Positions 46,914-64,000 of a stretch of 64,000 nucleotides of DNA are shown piece after piece. The translations under genes and the position numbers were made by a program. The DNA lies in the NCBI GenBank assembly GCA_900155495.1, contig FTLJ01000292.1:1-64000 (forward strand), read 5' to 3'. Every line of letters begins with the position of its first letter. Positions within the stretch are counted from its first letter, which is position 1. Source of the stretch: Porogramme epimiltina (Eukaryota; Basidiomycota; Agaricomycetes; Polyporales; Polyporaceae). A model generated the notes under the pieces. The model was not told where the DNA came from. It ran no database searches and saw nothing but the letters and a program-made list of their open reading frames with translations.

Positions 46914-48860
46914 TCACACCGCGACTGGGTACGGGAGCGGCACCTGCGACACGCTAGACTGCGCGGTCGTCGACGGCACGTGGGTGTAGATGTCAAGCTG
47001 GCTCGTCGCGTTCGACGTGCTCGTCAGCCCGCACACCGTCTTGAAGTCGCCGATCGCGGCGCCGCGCTTCTCGACGTACGTCGCGAATGACGAGAGCGGG
47101 CACGAGCCGCCGGGTCCGCTATCGCACCCGGGAACGGGGGTGACTGCGTCGTTGATCTGTTTGTCGCGCGCGTAAGCACTCAGGGTTAGAGACAAAGGGG
47201 GCGCGGAGAAAGGAGGCAGGCGGAAGCATGCAGGAGCGCTACTGACCTTAATCCGGATGTACTTCTTCGCGCTCGCGCTCTCGCCAGGGCTGAGGGTGAC
47301 CTGCCCCGCGACGTGCTTCACCTGCGTGGCGGGCTCGTGGTCGCACGAGAGGCGCTCGATGGCGACGTAGCCCCGGAACGCGACGAGATACGAGGAGCGG
47401 AACGTGTGGTCGTCGTTGCGGCTGTTGACGTTCAGCGGGTACACGTTCTTGTGCGAAGACGTGTTCCAGAGGCCGAGCGCAGACAGGACCGGGGGCAGGT
47501 TGTTGTCGTGCTGGATAGAACCGTCAGCGCAGCGCGAGGATCACGGCGCAGAAGCCGCTCACAGTGAAACTCATGATGAGCGGAGGGGGCGTGAAGTTGC
47601 CGTCGGTGGTGCCGTTCGGGCCAGCGACCATGAGGTCGGTAATGGCCTTCACGTAGGGGTATCCAGTCACAGCCGAGTACGGGTTGCCGGGTCCAGCACT
47701 GGTCAGATGCCTTTAGCCCCCGTCTATGTGGAAATCGGGATATTCTCACCCATAGTAGTAGTTGAGATCGTGAGCGTACTCATAATCCAACCACTCGGAC
47801 TCTGTAAGAACGTTCATTTACAAACGCCACTGTCACAGGTGGTTGGACACACCTTCGAAGATGTCACAGAAGCGGCTGTCACCGTTGACTTCCGTCTGGA
47901 AGCCGCACAAGTCCTGCATAACACCGATATCGCTAGCATTGAGGGTGAGCCCGTCAAGGTACTTGTTCAGGCGCTTGGCAACGTTGGGGCGGTAGAGAGC
48001 GCGGAATGTGTCCGCGTTCGAGGACTTGTCGCCGCTCTTGTAAGTCGGGCACCCCGAGGACGGCGTGAGGGAGTCCGCGAAGGTGTAGCTGACGGAGTCC
48101 GGCGTGGTGACGATCTTGCCGCGGTTTTCGTTGGTGGCGGTGAGGTAGTTGCCCTTGGAGAGGTAACCTTGCATAAACCAGGTCGCGGTGTCGAGCACAC
48201 GCTGCTGGCTCGCAGCCCTGAGGTACAGGTGATAAGAGGTCGTGCGCGACGAGCACATGCGCGGAGAAACTCACCAAATGGTGAAGTTATCGCCACCGGC
48301 CGTGAACCCATAGCGCTTCCTCAGGTCGGCGCCGAGCTCGAAGGCCTCCTTCGCACCGGTGGAGGTCAGGTAGAGGGGCTGGTGGGGCTGATCGTCGACA
48401 GGGAGAGTCCACGACGGGACCCACGCGAGAGGGCCCTTAGCAGTGTAGGTTGCGTTTTGGAACTTCTGGTAGAGGCCGACCCAACCCTGGTACGAGCCGG
48501 GCTCCGGGAAACGACTGCATGCGTGCGTCAGAAGCTGCGTCGTCTGACCGGGTTGCACACGGATGCGTGGGTGAAAGAGCGCGGGTGTAGTTGGAAGAGG
48601 GGGAGGGGGTTGAGAAAACAGACGAGTACTCACGAGCCGTGACGAAGGATGTATGCGGCTTGCTCGACCTTGCACGCCGCGGGGGTATCGGAAGAGATGC
48701 CAAACTGCGCGGGGGCGTCGAAGTACGGGGACGCGGGGCCCGAGTGGTGGAGCGGGTTGAAGCTGCTGTCGGAGGACGAGCTTGAGCTGCGCGCGTACGC
48801 GTTGCCAACTCCGGAGAGGATGGCGAGGGTGGTAAGGAGCGTGGTTGTCACGGAGGCCAT
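46914..48860 (-). CDS. Secreted histidine acid phosphatase (phytase-like)
   Basis: Extracellular phosphomonoesterase of the histidine acid phosphatase clan, 508 residues. Exons are 48860-48634, 48514-48275, 48217-47853, 47801-47750, 47698-47563, 47510-47247 and 47156-46914. An N-terminal signal peptide (MASVTTTLLTTLAILSGVGN) is followed by a Ser-rich stretch. The catalytic motif is AYILRHGSRFPEPG, split by intron 1, giving the RHG-R-P nucleophile and phosphate-binding residues. The second catalytic motif is MSFTHDNNLPPVL, with the HD pair. Cysteines at conserved-looking places (GFQTE region, CDHEP, PGC, CPL) suggest disulfides, and several NXT/NXS sites are present. Fungal relatives release phosphate from phytate or other esters; phytate specificity cannot be told. 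Intron 6 (90 nt) begins GTCAGT and is open in frame. Confidence 0.92.
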
Positions 48861-49944
48861 GGCGGAGCCGGGGTCGAAGGTGCGCGTCGGGTGGTGAGGG
48901 CGGTATCGCGACAAAGCACCGAGTCTTCATCTACGCGGTTTATATGGGCGAGGAGAATCATGAGGGGGAGACGGAGAGGCGAGGGGCGGATGGCTCGAAT
49001 CAGAAGGGCAAGAGAGCCACGTTCGTGCTGGGGGACGACGGCGATAGCGTGCAGGCTACGTCCCTGGGTGACACAGCCATCTGGCCGACGTGCTAGCACG
49101 CGTGAACGGTAGTCCCACCCGCGGCCCGCGTCCGTCCCGTCGGCCTGGCCACACCCGCCCCAAACCCCCGCCCGCCGGCGCGCCCACTCCTGCCCGCCAT
49201 ACGCGAGGTTCGAGCAACGTGTGTCTGTGCCTGGCGCAGGTCATTTTGCTACCCGGCGCGGCGTATTGGGCCCTCGACAAACGGTCTTTCTCTTACTTTT
49301 CTCCGTGCCGATCCCTCCAAGCCACAGGGCGCGATGACGTCCTCCAAACTCGTCCAGCCTCTTGCCGCCGGCAACTTCCTTCAACCTCCCACTAAGAAAT
49401 AAACTATGTTGTCTCGTTCGTCCCTGAGATTTTTCTCGGGTTTGCACAATATATGAGTACTGTGGGGGCCGTCGCTCGGAAGATGGTCGAGAAGACTTCA
49501 TCCCAATTCTCAGTCGATTCGCAACAGAGACAACACGCCAGGGTTCTCATTCGGGGCCGAGAAATTGATGTGAGCTCTAAAACAAATACATGAAGTGCAG
49601 ATGTCCTGTACAGTGGGGATATAAGCTGGGAGACAAGGCGACATGGAGGTAGCGCGGTGTACGGGAGGTGAGGAGGTGAGGGAGGAGAGGTCAATCAAAG
49701 GAGTGTTCGCCATGTGCGTATGGAAACAGTGAGTGGGGGTCGGCCGAGGGCGGATGTTACATGATAATGATAATACAACGGGGCGGCGCCGCGCGCTGCG
49801 GGGGTTGAACATATTGCTACAGACACGTGCACCATACCAGAGGGCGGGCGAAGGTGAAGGCGGGGAACCAAAAGAGAAGAAATGTCGGGACCGCGGCGGA
49901 AGGGAGAGGGGGCGGCGGCGGTGGCGGACGGCCGGCGGGTCGGT
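48861..49944. other. Intergenic region, phosphatase promoter and OPT 3' end
   Basis: A 1.1-kb gap between the phosphatase start and the OPT transporter stop, both on the minus strand. Open frames under 105 codons show no family features. Phosphate-responsive sites were not identified with confidence. Confidence 0.4.
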
Positions 49945-52739
49945 TTACGACCACTCGGTCGGCCCGATGGGCACGTCCGTCACTAGCAGGCGCGGCATCC
50001 CGATTGCGTCGAACGTGTTCAGCCACACGGTGTTGCCCCACCAGTTGAGTGTGACGCCGCCGTTGGCGTATTGGAGCGCGAAGAAGACGAGCACGGCGCC
50101 GACGGACACGCCGATGTCGAGACCCGCGGAAAGGATGTAGTTGAAGCGGAGCCACCACCGGAAGTGGAAGCGGCGCATGAACCACTGGAAGAACGCGCCG
50201 ACCATCGCCCACGACGAGTAGTTGATGCCTGTCGCGGGCGGGAGCTGCGCGAGCCCCGCAAAGCAGACTGGGATGTTGACGTAGCGCCAGAACGAGGTCG
50301 GGTACCGCCGCGCGAGGATGTAGAAGGGGATGGGCAGGAGCGCGCCGATGAGGAAGAAGTAGAGGACCCAGTTGTACCTGCGGGGCGAGGTCTGTCAGGA
50401 TGAGGGATAAAGGAAAATGCGTAAGGACTTACGGAGCACCAGGTGAGAAAAGACGACGAGGGCCGATACCGCCCCAGATGATCGACGCGGTTGAGAACGT
50501 AGTGACATCCAGGCACAGGAAGCCGTCCTTCTGTGTTGGGGAGCAGAAATCCTGAATGTGGGAGAATTGCCACTCCTGCACGCCAATAGACACGAAGCAC
50601 AGAATGATGGTGGCGACGAGCTGTGCCATGAACATAACACGGGGAGGGATCTTCTGGTAGTGGCCGACCTTGAGGTCGTTGAGGAGCGAAAGGGCTTGGT
50701 ACATTGGCACAAAGCCCATCGTCTTGAACACCATGGACCCGAGAGGCTGGCCGGGGAGCGCGTATCCGCCAATGAATTCGGCGAGAACGTTGATGCCGAG
50801 GAGCTGGTTCGTGATGGCGCGAACGATGCCGACGGGGATGACGAAGAAGAACGAGATCGCAATCGACAGGATGAACGCCCACACTGGGAATTGCGTGGGG
50901 AAAATCTCGATCGCGACGACGCCAAAGACGAAGGCAATGACGAAGAGGACACCGTACCACCACGTGGGGACTTCGGGGTACGCAGACATGAGACGGGCGT
51001 GGATATCCTTCTCGTCCCGGACGGTGCGGCGGAATTGGCGGATGATATCGTGTCTGTACCACACTGAGAAACAATTTAGTCAGCACTTCGCGTTCATACA
51101 TGGAAAGAACTCACAGAGAGTGTGCACAATGACAGCGGTGATGACCGCAAACTGAGTGCCATAAGCGAGCATGAGGGTCGCGGACATGAACAGGGGCGAA
51201 TAGGCCCGGTACTTCTCCTCATCGAAGAGACCATCGGGAGTAATAACTGCGGAGATGTTGTAAGGCATGCCGAGATTATCGAACGCGCCGGCAGATGAGA
51301 TAGGGAAGTATGCCGTGTTCATGAAGTTGGTGACTGCATCAAGGTCAGCGCAATTCGTACAGAAAGCCCACGAAGACACTCACAGTACATGATCGGAGCG
51401 ATGAACCAGTAGATCACAACAAACATAATAAAGATATTGAGTTCAGTCCACCACTGGAAAGGAATACGTTTGTCAGTGGCATTGGAAATGAAAGGTAGAA
51501 ATGGTACATACGGGAGAAACCAGTGGACTCCCGAGCCAGGAGATCATCGACCAGTCGAAAGTGAGGAAACCGAGGCCAAGGCCTGAGTTGTACCCGAACA
51601 ACGTGTTGACCGTCTGGTTCTCCGGCGCGATCCAGCATACCCAGCTGAAAACGCTCAGGCCGGTGAACAGGAAGCCAGGGATGAAGTAGTACAGCGCGCT
51701 TCCGACGGCGACGAAGAGGAAGAACTTCTCCCGCGAGATGTGCTTCTTCTCAACCTTGCCCCAGTTCTTGTTAAGCGCGTTGAGCAGTGCACAGCTCACA
51801 AGCGCCGACGGCCAGATCATACTCGAAGGCCACACGAGAAGCGAACGCGCGATGCCCGCGTACGCGTACCCAATAAGCTGTGAGGAGAGCGAGAGGAGGA
51901 GCTGGTAGCCGATAGTCGGGCGCTGGTTGTAGAAAACCCGCTGGGAGAGGAAGATGACGGACGCGTAGACGTCGCTGTAAACGGCATTGGCCATGATCGT
52001 GATCACGGTGTGCTCCTTGACGTTGAAGGGGCCAGGGTTGAACGACCAAACGTAACCGAACGTGTTGAACCGCCGTGTCGGGAGGGCCCATTCCAGAAAC
52101 TTGCCCGCCGGGAGTGCAACAAGCTGGGCAATAAGTGCACTAATTGAGACCGCAGGCCCTATTCTGTGGGTGAGCATATGCGAGGATGCGATAGTAGAAA
52201 ATATGCGCACAGCGGGTGGCGAAGAAATGATTCAAGCCAGAAAGAATGATGGAGATAATAGTTCCCAGGAACCAACTGTGGCGACGGATGAGTGACGTCA
52301 GACAATGATCGTCCAAATACAACTCACACTCGGAAGGTGTTGACCGGCATCGAAGGGTCATCGTAGTTGGGGACTGCAGCCCTGACTTCGGCATAGGGCG
52401 AATCTCTGCATGTGGCGTCAACCAACCGCGAGACGGTCAATGTCACGAAAGAACGTACTCGTTTTGGAGAGCATTGTCGTGGAGATCCACCTTGGAAGGC
52501 CCTTTCGTCGACTCGTACTGAGATGACATCTCGATATCTGACGAGCGGAAAGACTTGTTCTCCCATGATGCGCTATTTTGCACGAAGGTGGCGGTAGTAG
52601 CAGTGGGCGAGGGCGCCGAATAGTCCCAATTAGGATCGTTGAAATGGTCGTCGATGTCCTCGGGCACATCTGGAGAGTCATTGCGACGGTGAATGAGGTT
52701 CGGGAGGGTTGGGTGAAGTCGAACTGCTGTTGACTGCAT
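49945..52739 (-). CDS. Oligopeptide transporter (OPT family)
   Basis: Proton-coupled importer of small peptides (or, in some members, glutathione or metal chelates) in the plasma membrane, 807 residues. Exons 52739-52459, 52405-52328, 52275-52211, 52158-51512, 51453-51384, 51333-51115, 51063-50433 and 50377-49945 are all in frame. A soluble N-terminus of about 110 residues is followed by the family opening DSPYAEVRAAVPNYDDPSMP and TFRVWFLGTIISIILSGLNH. NPGPFNVKEHTVITIMANA contains the NPG and KEH motifs typical of OPT proteins. Later blocks are WWTELNIFIMFVVIYWFIAP, the Pro- and Asn-rich loops, INQLLG-type FIGGYALPGQPLGSMVFKT, and the C-terminal FWRYVNIPVCFAGLAQLPPA with NWWGN. About 14 hydrophobic helices are seen. 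It lies alone; nitrogen regulation is usual for the family but no sites are claimed. Confidence 0.95.
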
Positions 52740-53576
52740 GATGGTCACAGCGAACTACGGGAAGAAGGTGAAGGGTCGTAGACACGGAGAGGGAACTGGC
52801 GGGAGCAAAGGCAGTGAGGAATGTCGGCATTAAGAGGGATGGGCGTCGTCATGAGGGGCGCCCGAGCTATTGTCTTGCATGGCGGCTCTCGCCAAGGAAA
52901 GCTCGTGGTCGTTAATATGAAAGGGAAGAAGACGTGCTCGGTCGGGCCGAAGCGCGGAACATCTGTAGCAAGACAATAGGTCGTGGAATCAGCCTCTATA
53001 TAAGACTTGCTCCGTAAATCCTTACTTGACACCTCTTTGCAGGCCCCTCTTCTTGAAAAACTAACCCGGACTGGCGGATATATGCATCATACATTAACTG
53101 GTCTTTCTTAGAGCAGCTGAGTCGCAAGGCGGCGGTCTACAGCAGCTAGGATTGACGGTTCGCGACGGACGAGTGAAGCTGTTCCCGATGTGCCTGACTT
53201 GCACAGGCCATGTGCAGTCTATGTCAAAAGCGGTCATGTCGACCAGGGGCTGAGAAGGTCGAAGTACAGCTCCGGTTTATTGTTAAAGTTGGGTCCGGGG
53301 ACGGAAGGCAAGACAATAATATAGGGTTCGCACGCTTGGACCAGCTGGGCACGGGCGCTTCTGTCGAGACCAGTCCAGAGCCACAGCCTGTCATATCCGT
53401 AACTCACCTTATCACTGTGGCGAAAACTGCCGACTAGCATCTTGACCTATCTCGTAGGAGAGTGTGTTCCTAGCTCATTGACTACAGTATGGGTGGTATA
53501 GATGTGTGGAGATCCGTGTGCGTAATAATACATGCGAGTACATCCAGAAAGCGAGAAAGCAGCAAAGGTCCAGTAT
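52740..53576. promoter_or_regulatory. OPT promoter region
   Basis: An 840-base gap between the OPT start and the stop of the BEACH gene. It should contain the OPT promoter. A GATA-type search of the region would be informative for nitrogen control, but I claim no site. No coding frame is supported. Confidence 0.4.
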
Positions 53577-61327
<7,751 letters not shown>

Positions 61328-62055
61328 AGCGGGGAGGGAAGAGAGGGGGCCAGGAGAGCTACCAGAGTTCCAGGGTTTAGGCAGTCATGAGCATCTCAGA
61401 CGGGTGGCAGAAGGTGTTGTCGAGAAGGAGGAAGAGGTCGTTAGGAGTGTTGGCGGCTTCAGCCACTCATGGCATGATGCAGCACATCATGTCTCAACCG
61501 GTGCAGGCGCGACGTGCCGTGATCAACTAACGATTTCGCTCGTCCCTAGCTTCGGTCCTGTGCTACAACATTCGCATCCTATCACCACCATTCGGGCGGG
61601 GTCGGGCATTTTCGCACATATTCGGCGAAGCCAACATATCGCGGGCGGTTGGCGGGCAAGCCCAAGCGCGCCATCCCCCTTCGCGAAGGCATGGAAACAT
61701 CCACGGTCGTAAACATGCGTCCGTCGCGTGGACTGCCCAGGACTCTTCCTCTGTTAAAACATAGTGCCAGCGTGTCTAAGCACATTCCCGTGGGCCTGAC
61801 ATCTACCGGAACGCAACAACCGTGTTTGGTCGCTCTCGCAGTCCTAAGTCCGCCAAGGCTATCGGAAAGGGGGACAACTACAACACTCGACAGTTAGGGA
61901 GCGGGGAGGAAATTGTGCGGGCCACGTCTTCCGAGGTTCGAAAATAAATACTAGCTAGGTCATGAGTAGGTATTACGCTGCGTTTTATACAAGTACTAGA
62001 TCGTAAACGGAGAACGGACAAGTGCGCGGGGAGGATAGACGGGCGGCGGGCGAAA
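61328..62055. other. Intergenic region
   Basis: A 730-base gap between the BEACH gene start and the stop of the 2-oxoglutarate dehydrogenase gene. It presumably contains the BEACH promoter and the 3' untranslated region of the other gene. No coding frame is supported. Confidence 0.4.
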
Positions 62056-64000
62056 TCACTGCCCGAAAGCAGTCGCGAGGAACTGCTCGATCTGCTTCTT
62101 GTGCATCACCTTGCTGCCGGTCGCGACGGAGCTCGTGGGATCGCGGCCCGCGTAGAGCGGGTACTTGCCCTTGTGGTGCTCCGTCTCGTTCGCCGCGGTC
62201 TGGATGCGGGGCCCGACGTAGGTCCACGCGCCGTTGTTGAGGGGCTCTTCCTGGCACCAGAGGATGTCCGCGTTGGGGTACTTGTCGAGGTGCGCAGTAA
62301 TCTATTCACAGTGGTCAGTAGCAGCTCAAGCAACGCCCACACGTGTTGCACGTACCAAGTCATAGGGGAAGGGAGAAATCTGCTCGACCCTGCTGATAGC
62401 GACATCGTTGATGCCCTTGTCCTCACGCTCCTGGAGGAGGGTGTGGTAGACCTGGCCTGTAAACGCAGACCGACATCAGTACGCCACACTACCAGCGCAT
62501 TGCTGCAAGACGTACCCGTGCACAGAATATGGCGGCGGACGTTTTCGGGAGCGACCATGGTCTCCGGGTGGGCCTCGGGGATGTAGCGCTGGAAGTGCGT
62601 GTCGCCGACCATCTCCGAGAGCTCGGAGCGGGCCTTGGGGTGGCGGAGGAGCGACTTGGAGAAGAAGATGACGAGGGGCTTGCGGAAGTCGCGGTGAATC
62701 TGGCGACGGAGGACGTGGAACTAGAGACGAACATGGTCAGTACCTCTATTGAGCAGTGACAAGTGTCAGAGTGCACTAACGTAGTTAGCGGGGGTCCTAG
62801 AAGACAACAAGCATAAGTAAACATGTCAAAAAGCGAGGATGCGCATCAACATACGTGGGGTAGACAATCTGCATGTTGCAGTCCTGGTGCTGCCTCTCGA
62901 TCTTCTCCGGCGAGGGGTACACATGCGGGTGGTCGTCGCACAGCTGCAAGAAGCGCTCGATGCGGCCGCTCGAGTGCTCCGGGCCCTGGCCGTCGAACCC
63001 GTGGGGCATGCTCATGACGAGGCCCGTGCGCTGGAGCCACTTGCGCTCGCCCGAGGCGAGGAACTGGTCGATGATGCACTGCGCGTTGTTCGCAAAGTCC
63101 CCAAACTGCGCCTCCCAGATCGTCAGCGCGTCGGGCGAGACGAGCGAGTACCCGAGCTCGAACCCGAGCGCGCCGTACTCGGACAGCGACGAGTTCGCGA
63201 CGACGAACCGCGCCTGCTGCGAGCCGAGGTCGTTCAAAGGCACGTACTGCCCCTCGTTCTCCTGGTCGTGGATCACCGCGTGCCGCTGCGAGAACGTGCC
63301 GCGCTCGACGTCCTGCCCGGACAGCCGGATGTGGTTCCGCTCGAGCGCGAGCGTGCCGAACGCGAGCGCCTCCGCCGTCGCCCAGTCGATGTTCTGGCCC
63401 TCCTCGACCGTCTTGCCGCGGTTCGTCAGGATGCGCGCGAGGTTGCGGTGCGGCTTGAAGCCGCTCGGGAACGACGAGATCACCTTGCCGATGTGCTTCA
63501 GCGTGTCCTCCTCCGCGCCCGTCGCGCGCGTGGGCAGCGTCTTGTCCGCGAGCTCCTTCGGCGACGGGAAGCCGGGCCACGTCGCGGAGAGCCACTCCTT
63601 GCTCGACGGCACGTAGTCCTTCGCGCCCGCCGCGGCCTTGTCGAGCATGCCCCACACCCACTTCTTGTGCTCCTCGATGTCCTTCTCCGTGAACGTCCCG
63701 CGCCCGACGAGGAACTGCGAGTACTTCGTCAGCGTCGTCGGCTGCTTCTCGATCGCCTTGTACATCCGCGGCTGCGTGAAGCTCGGCTGGTCCGTCTCGT
63801 TGTGCCCGTGGCGCCGGTAGCAGACGATGTCGACCACGACGTCCTTCTTCCACTTGGCGCGCCAGTCCGCGGCGAGCTGGCAGACGAAGTTGACCGCCTC
63901 GACGTTGTCGCCGTTGACGTGGAAGATGGGCGCGTCGATGGCCTTCGCGAGGTCGGACGGGTACGGCGTCGAGCGCGAGAAGCGCGGGTCCGTCGTGAAG
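62056..64000 (-). CDS. KGD1: 2-oxoglutarate dehydrogenase E1 component (5' end beyond the window)
   Basis: Thiamine-diphosphate-dependent E1 subunit of the mitochondrial 2-oxoglutarate dehydrogenase complex of the TCA cycle. The window holds the C-terminal part, about 570 residues: exon 64000-62855 (continuing to the right), a 16-nt exon 62796-62781, then 62720-62516, 62456-62356 and 62301-62056. The first visible block is [20 protein letters not shown], a thiamine-diphosphate/Mg-binding segment. [44 protein letters not shown] and [20 protein letters not shown] follow, as in all E1o enzymes. The C-terminus [20 protein letters not shown] to [14 protein letters not shown] is complete. The upstream E1 N-terminal and mitochondrial targeting parts are off the window. 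Confidence 0.97.

Noticed and set aside
62873..63616. Plus-strand open frame of 247 codons opposite the 2-oxoglutarate dehydrogenase gene.
   Set aside because: Exact antisense of strongly conserved coding sequence; a shadow.

Overview
The window is nuclear DNA of a filamentous basidiomycete, most likely an Agaricomycete of polypore type. The genes are dense and intron-rich, with many 45-70 nt GT-AG introns and exons as short as 9-16 nt. The gene families fit this group: DUF6533 seven-helix proteins, a DUF5648-repeat secreted protein, an OPT transporter, a histidine acid phosphatase and a fungal NYN-domain protein. No tRNA, rRNA, CRISPR array or intact transposon was recognised. Most gene models were built by joining exons across visible splice sites, and reading frame was preserved from start to stop in every model for which exon lengths were summed.

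Layout. 0-10 kb: glycyl-tRNA synthetase (minus, 3' end off the left edge), a bestrophin-type anion channel (plus) and an NYN-domain protein (plus). 10-14.1 kb: a small secreted DUF5648-repeat protein and triosephosphate isomerase (both minus). 14.5-20.4 kb: two DUF6533 seven-helix paralogues in tandem (minus). 22.3-27 kb: mannose-6-phosphate isomerase (plus), a four-helix membrane protein and a class I methyltransferase (both minus). 27.7-33.8 kb: a 1,738-residue disordered protein with an F-box-like segment and four copies of a short basic motif (plus).

34.2-44.7 kb is the most unusual part. Five genes lie in a row on the minus strand, separated by 1.1-1.5 kb. Each encodes a very divergent domain that reads like the N-terminal OB fold of replication protein A (RPA70N), followed by a charged helical tail. 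Sequence identity between them is low, yet all five share an intron of phase 2 just before the last strand of the domain and an intron of phase 1 just before the tail. This marks them as one fast-diverging paralogue family. Four are 167-198 residues; the fifth is a 655-residue form with an extra N-terminal region and a long Ser/Thr/Pro-rich linker. I know of no described system that matches them.

45.5-64 kb, all on the minus strand: profilin, a histidine acid phosphatase/phytase, an OPT oligopeptide transporter, a giant BEACH-WD40 protein, and the E1 subunit of 2-oxoglutarate dehydrogenase (5' end off the right edge). These are chromosomal core and secretory or transport genes with no operon logic. 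Glycolysis (TPI1), sugar-nucleotide supply (PMI), the TCA cycle (KGD1) and translation (GRS1) are represented by single conserved genes.
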